Below the pieces are notes generated by a model. It was not told where the DNA came from and searched no databases. It saw only the letters and a program-made list of their open reading frames with translations. Below, piece by piece: positions 29,528 through 38,173 of a DNA stretch of 64,000 nt (positions are counted from its first letter, which is position 1; every line of letters begins with the position of its first letter). Made by a program: the position numbers and the translations under genes. The stretch is taken from positions 62,001-126,000 of the forward strand of contig NZ_CAMLDD010000013.1 in NCBI RefSeq assembly GCF_946478785.1, given 5' to 3'. This DNA comes from an uncultured Flavobacterium sp. GTDB lineage: Bacteria; Bacteroidota; Bacteroidia; Flavobacteriales; Flavobacteriaceae.

Positions 29528-32395
29528 TTATTTCAATTTCTTTTTAATTGCAACCTCATGGTATGCTTCAATAACATCTCTTTCTTCGATGTCATTGTAA
29601 CCTTTAATCTGAATACCACAATCGTATCCTTTAGAAACCTCTTTAACATCATCTTTGAATCGTTTTAATGCTACAAGCTCACCTGTATGCACTACTACTC
29701 CCTCTCTGATAACCCTAATTTTAGAAGTTCTCATAATCTTACCATCCATCACCATACATCCTGCAATAGAACCTACTTTAGAAATTTTGAAAATCTCGCG
29801 AATTTCAGCAGTTCCTAAAATTTCTTCTTTCATCTCAGGTGCCAACATTCCTTCCATTGCATCCTTCAAGTCATCGATAGCAGCGTAGATAATAGAATAA
29901 TAACGGATATCAATTTCTTCTTTATCTGCAAGTTGTCTAGCATTTCCAGCAGGACGAACGTTAAATCCGATAATGATTGCATCAGACGCAGAAGCCAACA
30001 TAACGTCAGTCTCCGTAATTGCTCCAACACCTTTATGGATAATATTAATTTGAACTTCTTCAGTAGAAAGTTTAGAAAACGAATCTGATAATGCTTCAAC
30101 AGATCCATCAACGTCTCCTTTAAGGATCACGTTCAATTCTTTAAACTGACCAAGAGCAATACGACGACCAATTTCATCAAGTGTAATATGACGTTGTGTA
30201 CGTACAGATTGTTCACGCATTAATTGAGAACGTTTCGATGCAATTTGTTTTGCTTCTTTTTCATCTTCAAACACATTAAACTTATCACCTGCAGTTGCAG
30301 CACCATCCAAACCTAAAACAGATACCGGAGTCGAAGGACCCGCTTCTTTAACAATATGTCCGCGTTCGTCATGCATGGCTTTAATTTTTCCATGATGCTT
30401 ACCAGCCAACATATAATCTCCAACTTTTAAAGTTCCGTGCTGAACTAAAATAGTTGAAACATATCCTTTTCCTTTATCCAAGAAAGCCTCAACTACAGTT
30501 CCCTGAGCAGCTTTATTTGGATTCGATTTTAAATCTAGGATTTCAGCTTCTAATAAAACTTTTTCTAATAATTCTTTTACTCCCGTTCCAACTTTTGCAG
30601 AAATATCATGTGACTGAATTTTTCCACCCCAATCTTCAACAAGTAAGTTCATACCAGCCAGACGCTCTTTGATTTTCTCAACATTCGCATTTGGTTTATC
30701 AATTTTATTGATTGCAAATATAATTGGGACTCCAGCAGCTTGTGCGTGAGAGATTGCCTCTTTTGTTTGTGGCATGATATCATCATCCGCAGCAACAACA
30801 ATAATAGCAATATCGGTAACTTGAGCTCCACGCGCACGCATCGCAGTAAACGCCTCGTGACCCGGTGTATCTAAGAATGCGATTTTTTGACCATTATCTA
30901 AAGTTACTCCATAAGCTCCAATGTGCTGTGTAATACCTCCAGACTCACCAGCAATAACATTTTCTTTACGAATATAATCCAATAAAGATGTTTTACCGTG
31001 ATCGACGTGTCCCATTACAGTAACAATTGGCGCTCTAACCACCAAGTCTTCTTCTTTATCTTCAACTACTTCAATAGCCTCTTCGATATCAACTGTGATG
31101 AATTCAACTTCATAACCAAACTCATCAGCTACAATAGTTAAAGTTTCAGCATCTAAACGCTGATTCATCGTTACCATGATACCCAGTGACATACAAGTTC
31201 CAATTACTTTAGTAATCGGCACATCCATCATGATTGCAATTTCACCAACAGTAACAAACTCCGTAACTTTAATAGTTTTACTTCCTTCGTCAAGTGCTCT
31301 TTGCTCATCATCAGATTTCTGACGGTGCGTTTCTCTTTTATCTCTTCTATATTTAGCTGCCTTAGATTTTCCACCTTTCCCCTGAAGTTTTTCAAGAGTT
31401 TCTCTAATTTGGTTTTTTACCTCTTCTTCAGTAGGCTCAACTTTAGCCACAATTGCAGGACGGTTTCCTTTTACAAAACCTGGTCTTGCACTTCTGTTAG
31501 CATTAAAACCTCCGCCACCAGTATTTGGTGTGATTTTATTAGGATTTGGTGTTCCTGGAGCATTTCCTGTCGCAGGTTTTGCTGCACCAGGTGTCCCTGG
31601 CTTAGGAGCAATTCTTTTACGCTTATTTTTATTAGTGTTATTTCCTGCTCCCGGTGCTCCTGGTTTATTAGGCGTTATCTTCGGATCTTCTTTCTTTTTC
31701 TTAGGCTTATTGAATTGAGATAAATCAATTGTTTGCCCTGTTAGAGTTGTTCCAGATAATTTTTGATATTGTGTAGTGATAGTCTCTTCTGCAGTTTCAG
31801 GATCAGTCGCAACAACGGGTTCCTGAGCTGTCTTAGAAACATCAGCTTTTACTTCTTTCTTCTCAGTAATAATAGGCTTTTCTCCTTTGTCTTGAGCTAT
31901 CGGAGCATCAGTTTTAACCTCTTCTTTTTGAATTGGTTTTTCTGCTTCCGCCTGAACAACAACTTTAGGCTCTTCAGCTTTAGGTTTAACCGGCTCCTCT
32001 GAAGGAGTAGGAACAGCAACAGGTTTTTTCGGATTCAAATCAATCTTACCTACCTGAACAGGTCCGGTTACAACAGCTTTCGCTTTTATAATTTCCTGCT
32101 GTTTTTGACGTTCTTCGTCTTGCCTGCGTTTGTCTTCAATTTCTTTCTCACGTTCAACACGCAATGCTTCTTTCTCTTTTCTTTTCTCTTCCCCTACCTC
32201 TTTAGAAGCTTCCTTATTCCCCTTATCGCCCGCAAATTGGCTTTGTAGGATATTAAATTCGCTATCAGAAATTTTAGCATTCGGATTTGCATCAATAGCA
32301 ATTCCCTTATCTTTTAGATAATCAACAGCTCTTTCTAACGAAATATTTAATTCCCTTAAAACCTTGTTTATTCTTATTACTCTCTCTTCAGACAT
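29528..32395 (-). CDS. infB: Translation initiation factor IF-2
   Basis: 955 aa. IF-2 brings initiator tRNA to the 30S subunit and is a GTPase. The N-terminal 360 residues contain an IF2_N helix set ([20 protein letters not shown]), a highly charged Lys/Glu region and a Pro/Gly/Asn-rich linker (for example [20 protein letters not shown]). The G domain begins near residue 455: [20 protein letters not shown] (G1), [20 protein letters not shown] (G3) and NKID (G4). The C-terminal domains with [10 protein letters not shown] are complete. Last gene of rimP-nusA-infB, 50 bp after nusA. Confidence 0.97.
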   Translation of the reverse strand: MSEERVIRINKVLRELNISLERAVDYLKDKGIAIDANPNAKISDSEFNILQSQFAGDKGNKEASKEVGEEKRKEKEALRVEREKEIEDKRRQDEERQKQQEIIKAKAVVTGPVQVGKIDLNPKKPVAVPTPSEEPVKPKAEEPKVVVQAEAEKPIQKEEVKTDAPIAQDKGEKPIITEKKEVKADVSKTAQEPVVATDPETAEETITTQYQKLSGTTLTGQTIDLSQFNKPKKKKEDPKITPNKPGAPGAGNNTNKNKRKRIAPKPGTPGAAKPATGNAPGTPNPNKITPNTGGGGFNANRSARPGFVKGNRPAIVAKVEPTEEEVKNQIRETLEKLQGKGGKSKAAKYRRDKRETHRQKSDDEQRALDEGSKTIKVTEFVTVGEIAIMMDVPITKVIGTCMSLGIMVTMNQRLDAETLTIVADEFGYEVEFITVDIEEAIEVVEDKEEDLVVRAPIVTVMGHVDHGKTSLLDYIRKENVIAGESGGITQHIGAYGVTLDNGQKIAFLDTPGHEAFTAMRARGAQVTDIAIIVVAADDDIMPQTKEAISHAQAAGVPIIFAINKIDKPNANVEKIKERLAGMNLLVEDWGGKIQSHDISAKVGTGVKELLEKVLLEAEILDLKSNPNKAAQGTVVEAFLDKGKGYVSTILVQHGTLKVGDYMLAGKHHGKIKAMHDERGHIVKEAGPSTPVSVLGLDGAATAGDKFNVFEDEKEAKQIASKRSQLMREQSVRTQRHITLDEIGRRIALGQFKELNVILKGDVDGSVEALSDSFSKLSTEEVQINIIHKGVGAITETDVMLASASDAIIIGFNVRPAGNARQLADKEEIDIRYYSIIYAAIDDLKDAMEGMLAPEMKEEILGTAEIREIFKISKVGSIAGCMVMDGKIMRTSKIRVIREGVVVHTGELVALKRFKDDVKEVSKGYDCGIQIKGYNDIEERDVIEAYHEVAIKKKLK

Positions 32396-32445
32396 ATAAC
32401 CTTTTTATTATTACCTTTTTCGTTGTGTTGTTAGAGTAGATACGA

Positions 32446-33699
32446 CTAGCTATCAAACTCTTCTTTTAGTATTCTCATAACATCAAGAATTGTTTCCTCT
32501 TCTAAATCTGTTCTCCTTACTAAATCTTCTACTTCTTGTTTCAGGATACTTTTTGCAGTATCTAAACCTATTTTAGCAAATTCTTCAATTACCCAGTCTT
32601 CGATTTCATCAGAAAATTCTGTCAATTCAACATCGTCTTCATCAGCAGTTGCACCTGCAACATCTCCCTCACGAATAACATCTAATTCGTAACCCGTTAG
32701 CTGACCAGCTAATTTAATATTATGACCACCTCTACCAATTGCTTTAGAAACTTCTTCTAATTTCAAGAAAACTTCAGCTCTTTTGTTTTCTTCGTCAATT
32801 TTGATAGAAGAAACTTTGGCTGGGCTTAATGCTCTTGTAATAAACAATTGAATATTGCTTGTAAAATTGATTACGTCGATATTTTCATTTCCTAATTCAC
32901 GAACAATTCCGTGAATACGAGATCCTTTCATACCAACACAAGCACCAACAGGATCGATTCTGTCATCATAAGAATCTACCGCTACTTTTGCTTTTTCACC
33001 AGGAATACGCACTACATTTTTAACTGTAATCAAACCGTCGAATACTTCCGGAATTTCTTGCTCAAATAATTTTTCTAAGAACTTCTCAGAAGTTCTTGAC
33101 ATAATAATCTGAGGTTTGTTTCCTTTTAATTCAACGCTTTCAATAATTCCACGAACATTATCTCCTTTACGGAAAAAGTCAGATGGAATTTGTTTTTCTT
33201 TCGGCAGCACAATTTCGTTTCCTTCGTCATCAACTAAGATAACAACTCTTGGGCGCACATGGTGCACCTCTGCTGTATAAATATCACCGATAATATCTTT
33301 AAATTGTTTGTAAAGATTTGTATTATCGTGTTCATGAATTTTGGATATTAAGTTTTGACGTAAAGCCAAAATAGCTCTTCTTCCTAAGTCAATCAATTTA
33401 ACCTCTTCAGAAACTTCTTCACCAATTTCAAAATCCGCCTCGATCATTCTTGCTTCAGTTAAAGTAATCTCCTCATTTTCAAAATCAAGATCTTCGTCAG
33501 CGACAATTACTCTTCTTCTCCAAATTTCCATATCTCCTTTATCAGGATTTATAATAATGTCGAAGTTATCATCAGAACCGTATTTTTTCTTCAATGCATT
33601 TCTAAACACGTCCTCTAAAATTGCCATAAGCGTTACACGATCAATAAGTTTATTATCTTTAAACTCTGAGAATGAATCGATTAATGCTAAATTTTCCAT
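32446..33699 (-). CDS. nusA: Transcription termination/antitermination factor NusA
   Basis: 417 aa. Domains in order: N-terminal RNA polymerase-binding domain (about 1-125, MENLALIDSFSEFKDNKLID), S1 domain (about 130-200, IYTAEVHHVRPRVVILVDDE), and two KH domains (about 205-345, with VGACVGMKGSRIHGIVRELG and AIGRGGHNIKLAGQLTGYEL). An acidic C-terminal segment follows. It lacks the extra E. coli-type C-terminal repeats, which is normal outside Proteobacteria. NusA affects pausing, termination and antitermination and often controls its own operon. It follows rimP by 13 bp. Confidence 0.97.
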   Translation of the reverse strand: MENLALIDSFSEFKDNKLIDRVTLMAILEDVFRNALKKKYGSDDNFDIIINPDKGDMEIWRRRVIVADEDLDFENEEITLTEARMIEADFEIGEEVSEEVKLIDLGRRAILALRQNLISKIHEHDNTNLYKQFKDIIGDIYTAEVHHVRPRVVILVDDEGNEIVLPKEKQIPSDFFRKGDNVRGIIESVELKGNKPQIIMSRTSEKFLEKLFEQEIPEVFDGLITVKNVVRIPGEKAKVAVDSYDDRIDPVGACVGMKGSRIHGIVRELGNENIDVINFTSNIQLFITRALSPAKVSSIKIDEENKRAEVFLKLEEVSKAIGRGGHNIKLAGQLTGYELDVIREGDVAGATADEDDVELTEFSDEIEDWVIEEFAKIGLDTAKSILKQEVEDLVRRTDLEEETILDVMRILKEEFDS

Positions 33700-33712
33700 G
33701 CGAATTCTTTAA

Positions 33713-34177
33713 TTAAAATGTTACTGTAACAATTGCCTCTTTAATTTCTGTATAAGGTATTTGTTGCTCTTTTTGAACTGTTTCTTTTCCTTTTCCTACT
33801 TTTTTCGGTTCTCTTGCTTCCCAAGACAAAATTATAAAAACATCGTTAGCTTCCACCAATTCTGCTTCAATTTTTTCAGTATTTGTAGTAACAATCAACG
33901 TTCTACCAATATTTTTTATGTATTGTCTTGTAAATTTCAATGGCGAACCTACTCCAACTGATGCTACTTCAAGAGAAAAATCCTGCTCTTCACGATCCAG
34001 GTTATTCTCGATTGCACGACTGATATCAATACAATCCTGAAGGGCAACCCCATTATCTCCGTCTAAACCAACACTAATCTTGAATGAATCTGAAATATTC
34101 AAATCAATCAAAAAAATGGAAGGCTTTTCTAAAAGGGCTTCGGTGATTAATGAATTTACTTTTTCTTTAAATGTCAT
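33713..34177 (-). CDS. rimP: Ribosome maturation factor RimP
   Basis: 154 aa from the ATG at 34177 ([20 protein letters not shown]). The frame is open upstream to 34213, but that part lies within a hairpin and is not family-like. RimP assists 30S subunit maturation. The conserved [29 protein letters not shown] and [19 protein letters not shown] segments are present. It is the first gene of rimP-nusA-infB, an order widely conserved in bacteria, and is preceded by a promoter at 34240-34269 and a terminator-like hairpin. Confidence 0.95.
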   Translation of the reverse strand: MTFKEKVNSLITEALLEKPSIFLIDLNISDSFKISVGLDGDNGVALQDCIDISRAIENNLDREEQDFSLEVASVGVGSPLKFTRQYIKNIGRTLIVTTNTEKIEAELVEANDVFIILSWEAREPKKVGKGKETVQKEQQIPYTEIKEAIVTVTF

Positions 34178-34185
34178 AATTTTAT

Positions 34186-34211
34186 AAAAAGAGGGGACAC
34201 TTAGTCCCCTC
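34186..34211 (-). terminator. Terminator-like hairpin in the rimP leader
   Basis: Minus-strand GAGGGGAC and GTCCCCTC form a perfect 8-bp GC-rich stem with a 5-nt loop, immediately followed by TTTTT and then the rimP ATG 14 nt away. It lies downstream of the rimP promoter and no gene ends here, so it is a leader element, possibly an attenuator. Confidence 0.7.
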
Positions 34212-34239
34212 ATTATTTAGATTTTAATAAATAACGGTG

Positions 34240-34269
34240 CAAATATAGTGTTTTTTTTATAAATCAAAA
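34240..34269 (-). promoter_or_regulatory. Promoter of rimP-nusA-infB
   Basis: Minus strand TTTTG (34265-34269), 17-bp spacer, TATATTTG (34240-34247): a textbook Bacteroidota -33/-7 arrangement. The start site would be near 34233, giving a leader of about 55 nt that holds the hairpin at 34186-34211. Confidence 0.65.
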
Positions 34270-34620
34270 TAATTAGATTGCTCTAATAACATTTCTTAGC
34301 TTTTGGTTTCACTTCAGAACCAAAAAACCTTTAAAAAATCTTTAATATCTATAAGACTGTTCGATTCAAACACATCTGACAACCATTTCTACACCTGACA
34401 ACTTAAACCACACAACTTTACTGCTTAACACATATATATTAATGACAGCCAATATTGAAAGAATCATAAATTCTCTATCAGATCAAATCAGATATAATTT
34501 AGAGAAAAATATGTCTCATTAAAAAAAAATACTTTCATTTTTCTTTAATGTAAGTATCAGTGAGGTGTTGACAACACAATCCTCCTGTAATGACTTTAAG
34601 ATTTAACACACTCTAATTAA
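34270..34620. other. Intergenic spacer between the rimP promoter and the LacI-family gene
   Basis: No coding frame with support. It contains AT-rich text, a phrase ACACCTGACAACTT near 34389 that recurs near 51813, and an inverted repeat TTCTCTA (34471-34477) / TAGAGAA (34500-34506) enclosing two copies of ATCAGAT. No RNA gene was recognised. Confidence 0.5.
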
Positions 34621-34659
34621 AAACAAAAAATCCATCAATTATAGATGGATTTTTTGTTT
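34621..34659 (-). terminator. Intrinsic terminator after the LacI-family gene
   Basis: AAAAAATCCATC and GATGGATTTTTT arms with a 7-nt loop. On the minus strand it follows the stop codon at 34659 directly and continues into T-rich sequence. Confidence 0.82.
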
Positions 34660-35684
34660 TATATTTTTCGGGTTGACTCTCTTTCCTTTAATTTGGTTTT
34701 GATTACAATTGTTTCATAATCTGAAGTTTCATCTTCTTTCTCTTCCAATCTTGATATTAATCTTTTTGCCGCAACTTCTCCAATTTCAATTCCATGTTGA
34801 CTTACCGTTGTCAAACTTGGAGACAAACGTCTGGAAGCTAAAATTCCATCCGCAAAACCTATTATAGATATTTCCTCAGGCACCTTGTACCCCTTCTTTA
34901 AACTCACCCTTAATGCTGCAACCGAATCATTTTCATCCAAAGCAAAAATAGCATCAATTTTATGGTCAAAAATAGCATCAATTTTAGCTTTCATATCTTC
35001 TTCGGAATCGGTGCGAAGAATAATTTTTTCATTTACGGGAATATTATTGTCTTTTAATGCTTTTAAATATCCATCAGTTCGCAATTTTCCAACACTTAAA
35101 TTATCTACAGAAGAAATTAAAGCAATATTTTTACATCCTAAATTAATTAAATGCTGTGTAGAGCCTAAAGCAGAATCAAAATCATCAACCACCACTTTAT
35201 CACATTCCACTCCATCAGCAATTCGGTCAAACATTACAATTGGAGTGCCATCATTTATAATTTCCGAAAAATGATTGTATTCCTGTAGTTTTTGTGCCTC
35301 CTGAGAAACTGAAAGAATAAAACCATCAATTGTCCCATTACTAAGCATCTCTAATGTATGAATTTCTTTTTCTAAAGACTCATTCGAAATACAGGTAATC
35401 ACATTGTACCCTTTTTTATCAGCGACCTTTTCAATCCCACTAAAAACCTTTGCAAAAAAGGAGTTTAATATATTAGGTATAATTACGCCAATTGTTTTAG
35501 TTTTGCGATTCTTCAAATTCAAACCAATAACATTTGGCTTATAATTTTTGAGTTTGGCATACTCCTTAATTTTCACTTTTGTTTGCTCACTAATTTCCGG
35601 ACTGTCATTTAATGCTTTAGACACAGTCGAAACCGAAACACCAAGTTCTTTTGCAATTTGTTTTAGAGTTGCTTTAGCTTTCAT
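34659..35684 (-). CDS. LacI family transcriptional regulator
   Basis: 341 aa. The N-terminal helix-turn-helix (about 4-50) reads TLKQIAKELGVSVSTVSKAL with hinge helix NVIGLNLKNRKTKTIGVIIP. A periplasmic-binding-protein-like effector domain follows (about 60-335), with NSFFAKVFSGIEKVADKKGY, TDGYLKALKD and PSLTTVSQHGIEIGEVAAKRL. Members repress or activate sugar-use genes in response to a small ligand. No sugar operon lies next to it here, so its regulon is elsewhere or it controls itself. A -7 box (35711-35718) and a terminator make it a single-gene unit. Confidence 0.94.
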   Translation of the reverse strand: MKAKATLKQIAKELGVSVSTVSKALNDSPEISEQTKVKIKEYAKLKNYKPNVIGLNLKNRKTKTIGVIIPNILNSFFAKVFSGIEKVADKKGYNVITCISNESLEKEIHTLEMLSNGTIDGFILSVSQEAQKLQEYNHFSEIINDGTPIVMFDRIADGVECDKVVVDDFDSALGSTQHLINLGCKNIALISSVDNLSVGKLRTDGYLKALKDNNIPVNEKIILRTDSEEDMKAKIDAIFDHKIDAIFALDENDSVAALRVSLKKGYKVPEEISIIGFADGILASRRLSPSLTTVSQHGIEIGEVAAKRLISRLEEKEDETSDYETIVIKTKLKERESTRKI

Positions 35685-35710
35685 TTAAAAGTAATTTTAT
35701 GTAATTAATA

Positions 35711-35718
35711 CAAATATA
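35711..35718 (-). promoter_or_regulatory. -7 box TATATTTG for the LacI-family gene
   Basis: Minus-strand exact TAnnTTTG match 26 bp before the ATG at 35684. A TTTTG lies about 21 bp further upstream, close to the usual -33 distance. Confidence 0.55.
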
Positions 35719-36148
35719 GCAGAATTACCTAAAATAACACAAAAGACATAGCCATATTTAAAAGTATTCAGCCTTTCCTGAAATAAAATAAAAACACACT
35801 TTGAAGACAAATGCTTAAGAACTTAAAAGGGTTAAGCCTCAAATTCATTTACAAATTCGGTTTTATTAATAGTAACATTTCACATAATAAAGAAAAACGC
35901 AGAAATACCGAAAGAACACAAGGCTTATATGATAAAGAAATCACCACACAAAAAGCCACAAAAAACTCACAATAAACCATTTGAAGTAATATTAAACTGT
36001 TAGCATTGCAAAAACACTTATTGTTAATCATTTAATTTCACGTATAAAACAGCAATCTGTACCACAATAACGAGTTGTTGCTTTTTTATTGCTTTAAATA
36101 AAAAACTGAAAGCCTGATTTTCAGCATATAAAATATTTTTTTCAGGTA
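35719..36148. other. Intergenic spacer before rplM
   Basis: About 430 bp of AT-rich sequence. A 60-codon open stretch on the minus strand (35849-36031) is cysteine-rich and has no family resemblance, so I treat it as chance. No RNA gene was recognised. Confidence 0.5.
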
Positions 36149-36179
36149 TTTGGTTTTAAAATAATTAATTGTACTTTTG
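36149..36179 (+). promoter_or_regulatory. Promoter of rplM-rpsI
   Basis: TTTG (36149-36152), 19-bp spacer and TACTTTTG (36172-36179) fit the Bacteroidota -33/-7 pattern. Transcription should start a few bases later, at the hairpin 36181-36198. Confidence 0.65.
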
Positions 36180-36180
36180 C

Positions 36181-36198
36181 ATCCCCTTTATTGGGGAT
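36181..36198 (+). promoter_or_regulatory. Leader hairpin of rplM (candidate L13 autoregulatory element)
   Basis: ATCCCC and GGGGAT flank a 6-nt loop in the short leader between promoter and the rplM ATG at 36223. I recall a published candidate ribosomal leader upstream of L13 in Bacteroidia; whether this hairpin matches that model needs a covariance-model search. What is seen is the hairpin and its position. Confidence 0.5.
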
Positions 36199-36222
36199 GG
36201 AATGTTTAATTAAAATAAAATT

Positions 36223-36678
36223 ATGGACGCATTAAGCTACAAGACAATTTCAGCTAACAAAGCCACTGTAACAAAAGAGTGGATTGTTGTAGACGCTGAA
36301 GGTCATAACTTAGGTCGTCTTGCTTCAAAGGTTGCGATGATCTTAAGAGGTAAGTACAAACCAAGTTACACACCACACGTTGACTGTGGAGATAACGTAA
36401 TTGTTATCAACTCAGAAAAAATTAACCTTACAGGTACAAAAATGAATGACAAAATTTACATGCGTCATACAGGTTACCCAGGAGGACAAAGAACTTTAAC
36501 TGCTAAAGTATTGCAATCTAAAAACCCTGCATTATTAGTAGAAAAAGCTGTAAAAGGAATGTTACCTAAAAACAAATTAGGAGCTGAACTTTTTAGAAAT
36601 CTAAATGTTGTTGTAGGACCTGAGCACAAACAAGGAGCTCAAAAACCTAGAACTGTTAACCTAAACGATCTTAAGTAA
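36223..36678 (+). CDS. rplM: 50S ribosomal protein L13
   Basis: 151 aa. L13 is an early-assembly 50S protein. Family signatures: WIVVDAEGHNLGRLASKVA, YTPHVDCGDNVIVINSEKI, RHTGYPGGQRTLTAKVL and AVKGMLPKNKLG. It starts the ribosomal segment rplM-rpsI-rpsB-tsf. Its stop overlaps the rpsI start by one base (TAATG). Confidence 0.98.
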   Translation: MDALSYKTISANKATVTKEWIVVDAEGHNLGRLASKVAMILRGKYKPSYTPHVDCGDNVIVINSEKINLTGTKMNDKIYMRHTGYPGGQRTLTAKVLQSKNPALLVEKAVKGMLPKNKLGAELFRNLNVVVGPEHKQGAQKPRTVNLNDLK

Positions 36679-37064
36679 TGGGAGTTATTCACAAAATCGG
36701 TAGAAGAAAAACCGCTGTTGCACGTGTATATGTTTCTGAAGGAACAGGTAAAATCACTGTAAACAAAAAAGAATTCGCAACTTACTTTCCAACTGCAACT
36801 TTACAATACAAAGTTTTACAACCAATGTCTATGACAGAAAATGTAAATAACTTTGACGTTAAAGTAAACGTTTACGGAGGTGGTTCAACTGGTCAGGCAG
36901 AAGCTGTAAGAATGGCATTAGCACGCGTTATGTGTGAAGTAAATGCTGAAAACAGAGCTATCCTTAAACCAGAAGGTTTATTAACAAGAGATCCAAGAAT
37001 GGTTGAACGTAAGAAATTCGGTCAGAAGAAAGCTCGTAAGAGATTCCAATTCTCTAAACGTTAA
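36678..37064 (+). CDS. rpsI: 30S ribosomal protein S9
   Basis: 128 aa. S9 sits in the head of the 30S subunit with its C-terminal Lys/Arg tail reaching the P-site tRNA. Motifs: HKIGRRKTAVARVYVSEGTG, VYGGGSTGQAEAVRMALARV, LTRDPRMVERKKFG and the basic C-terminus KKARKRFQFSKR. Translationally coupled to rplM through the TAATG overlap. Confidence 0.98.
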   Translation: MGVIHKIGRRKTAVARVYVSEGTGKITVNKKEFATYFPTATLQYKVLQPMSMTENVNNFDVKVNVYGGGSTGQAEAVRMALARVMCEVNAENRAILKPEGLLTRDPRMVERKKFGQKKARKRFQFSKR

Positions 37065-37072
37065 TATTACCT

Positions 37073-37215
37073 GTCTTGTTCAAATGGAACAAGACAACTA
37101 TCAATTATTTATTGAAATTAAAAAACACAGTTGTTGTTGCTCTCCTGTCGAGGCAGGAAATAGTTTAGCATCTAAATGTATAAAGCCTGGGAAACCGCCA
37201 TTTATACATTGCTAA
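37073..37215 (+). ncRNA. Structured RNA leader of rpsB (candidate S2 autoregulatory element)
   Basis: The 177-nt gap between rpsI and rpsB is unusually structured. First comes a perfect 9-bp hairpin, GTCTTGTTC / GAACAAGAC (37073-37095). Near 37145 is a short CCTGTCGAGGCAGG hairpin. Finally a long helix: TTAGC (37165-37169) and AATGTATAAA (37175-37184) pair with TTTATACATT (37201-37210) and GCTAA (37211-37215) around a GC-rich 16-nt loop. There is no TAnnTTTG box in the gap, so rpsB is probably read through from rplM. The pattern suits feedback control by S2, but that is inference. Confidence 0.55.
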
Positions 37216-37241
37216 TCAACAGAACGTAAACTAGTACAAAA

Positions 37242-38036
37242 ATGGCAAACAAAATAGAAGTAAAAGACTTACTAGAAGCAGGTGTTCACTTTGGACACAT
37301 GACTAGAAAATGGGATCCTAACATGGCTCCTTACATTTATATGGAGCGTAATGGTATTCACATTATCAATCTATATAAAACTGCAGCAAAAATTGAAGAA
37401 GCTAATGAAGCTTTGAAAAAAATCGCTGCATCAGGTAGAAAAATCTTATTCGTAGCTACCAAAAAACAAGCAAAAGACATCGTTGCTGATAAAGCAAAAG
37501 CTGCAAACATGCCTTACATCACTGAAAGATGGCCGGGCGGAATGCTAACTAACTTCGTAACTATCAGAAAGGCAGTTAAAAAAATGTCTTCTATTGATAA
37601 AATGAAGAAAGATGGTACTTTCATGACGTTATCTAAAAAAGAGCGTTTGCAAGTTGATCGTCTACGTGCTAAATTAGAGAAAAACTTAGGTTCAATCGCT
37701 GACATGTCAAGACTACCAGCTGCATTGTTCGTAGTAGATATCAAAGCTGAACACATCGCAATAAAAGAAGCACAAAAATTAAACATTCCAGTTTTCGCAA
37801 TGGTTGATACGAATTCTGACCCAAGAGAGGTTGATTACGTTATTCCTGCAAATGATGATGCTTCTAAATCAATTGACAAAATTTTATCTTTAGTAACTGC
37901 TGCTGTAATCGAAGGTCTTTCTGACAGAGGTTCTGAAAAAGAAACTGAAGTTTTCACAGAAGAAGCTGTTGAAGCTGCTCCTACTGCAGAGGCTGCACCA
38001 GCTGTTGAAGCTGCTGCTCCTGCAACTGAAGAATAA
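37242..38036 (+). CDS. rpsB: 30S ribosomal protein S2
   Basis: 264 aa. S2 joins late in 30S assembly and binds S1. Motifs: LLEAGVHFGHMTRKWDPNMA, FVATKKQAKDIV, ITERWPGGMLTNFVTIRKAV and PVFAMVDTNSDPREVDYVIP. The last 35 residues are an Ala/Glu-rich tail (EEAVEAAPTAEAAPAVEAAA) typical of flavobacterial S2. It is preceded by the structured leader and followed by tsf, the usual order. Confidence 0.98.
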   Translation: MANKIEVKDLLEAGVHFGHMTRKWDPNMAPYIYMERNGIHIINLYKTAAKIEEANEALKKIAASGRKILFVATKKQAKDIVADKAKAANMPYITERWPGGMLTNFVTIRKAVKKMSSIDKMKKDGTFMTLSKKERLQVDRLRAKLEKNLGSIADMSRLPAALFVVDIKAEHIAIKEAQKLNIPVFAMVDTNSDPREVDYVIPANDDASKSIDKILSLVTAAVIEGLSDRGSEKETEVFTEEAVEAAPTAEAAPAVEAAAPATEE

Positions 38037-38039
38037 ATC

Positions 38040-38165
38040 AAATTTTAAATTCCAAATTTTAAATTCTAAAATCCAAGCACAAATTAAAAACGTTATGTTG
38101 ATAATTTAATAAAATTGGAGTTTAGAATTTAAATGATGGAATTTTTACTTTTAACATTAAAATTC
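38040..38165. repeat. AT-rich intergenic repeat (AAATTCCAAATT family) between rpsB and tsf
   Basis: The spacer repeats the phrases TTTTAAATTCCAAATTTTAA and TTTAAATTCTAAAATCCAAG, and near 38117 carries an imperfect reverse copy (TTGGAGTTTAGAATTTAAA). Similar wording occurs at 51743-51790 and 54108-54172. No -7 box was found, so tsf is probably cotranscribed with rpsB. Confidence 0.5.
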
Positions 38166-38173
38166 AAAATATT

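Noticed and set aside
31301..31723. 140-aa open frame on the plus strand opposite infB
   Set aside because: Antisense to the charged, low-complexity N-terminal part of IF-2; the Phe/Ser/Arg-rich product is an artefact of Lys/Glu codons on the other strand.
35849..36031. 60-aa open frame before rplM on the minus strand
   Set aside because: Cys/Leu/Phe-rich, no family resemblance, no promoter box or ribosome-binding context; treated as chance in AT-rich spacer.
37003..37215. 70-aa plus-strand frame overlapping the end of rpsI and the rpsB leader
   Set aside because: Covers the structured rpsB leader; the peptide is unlike any family and the RNA pairing explains the sequence better.
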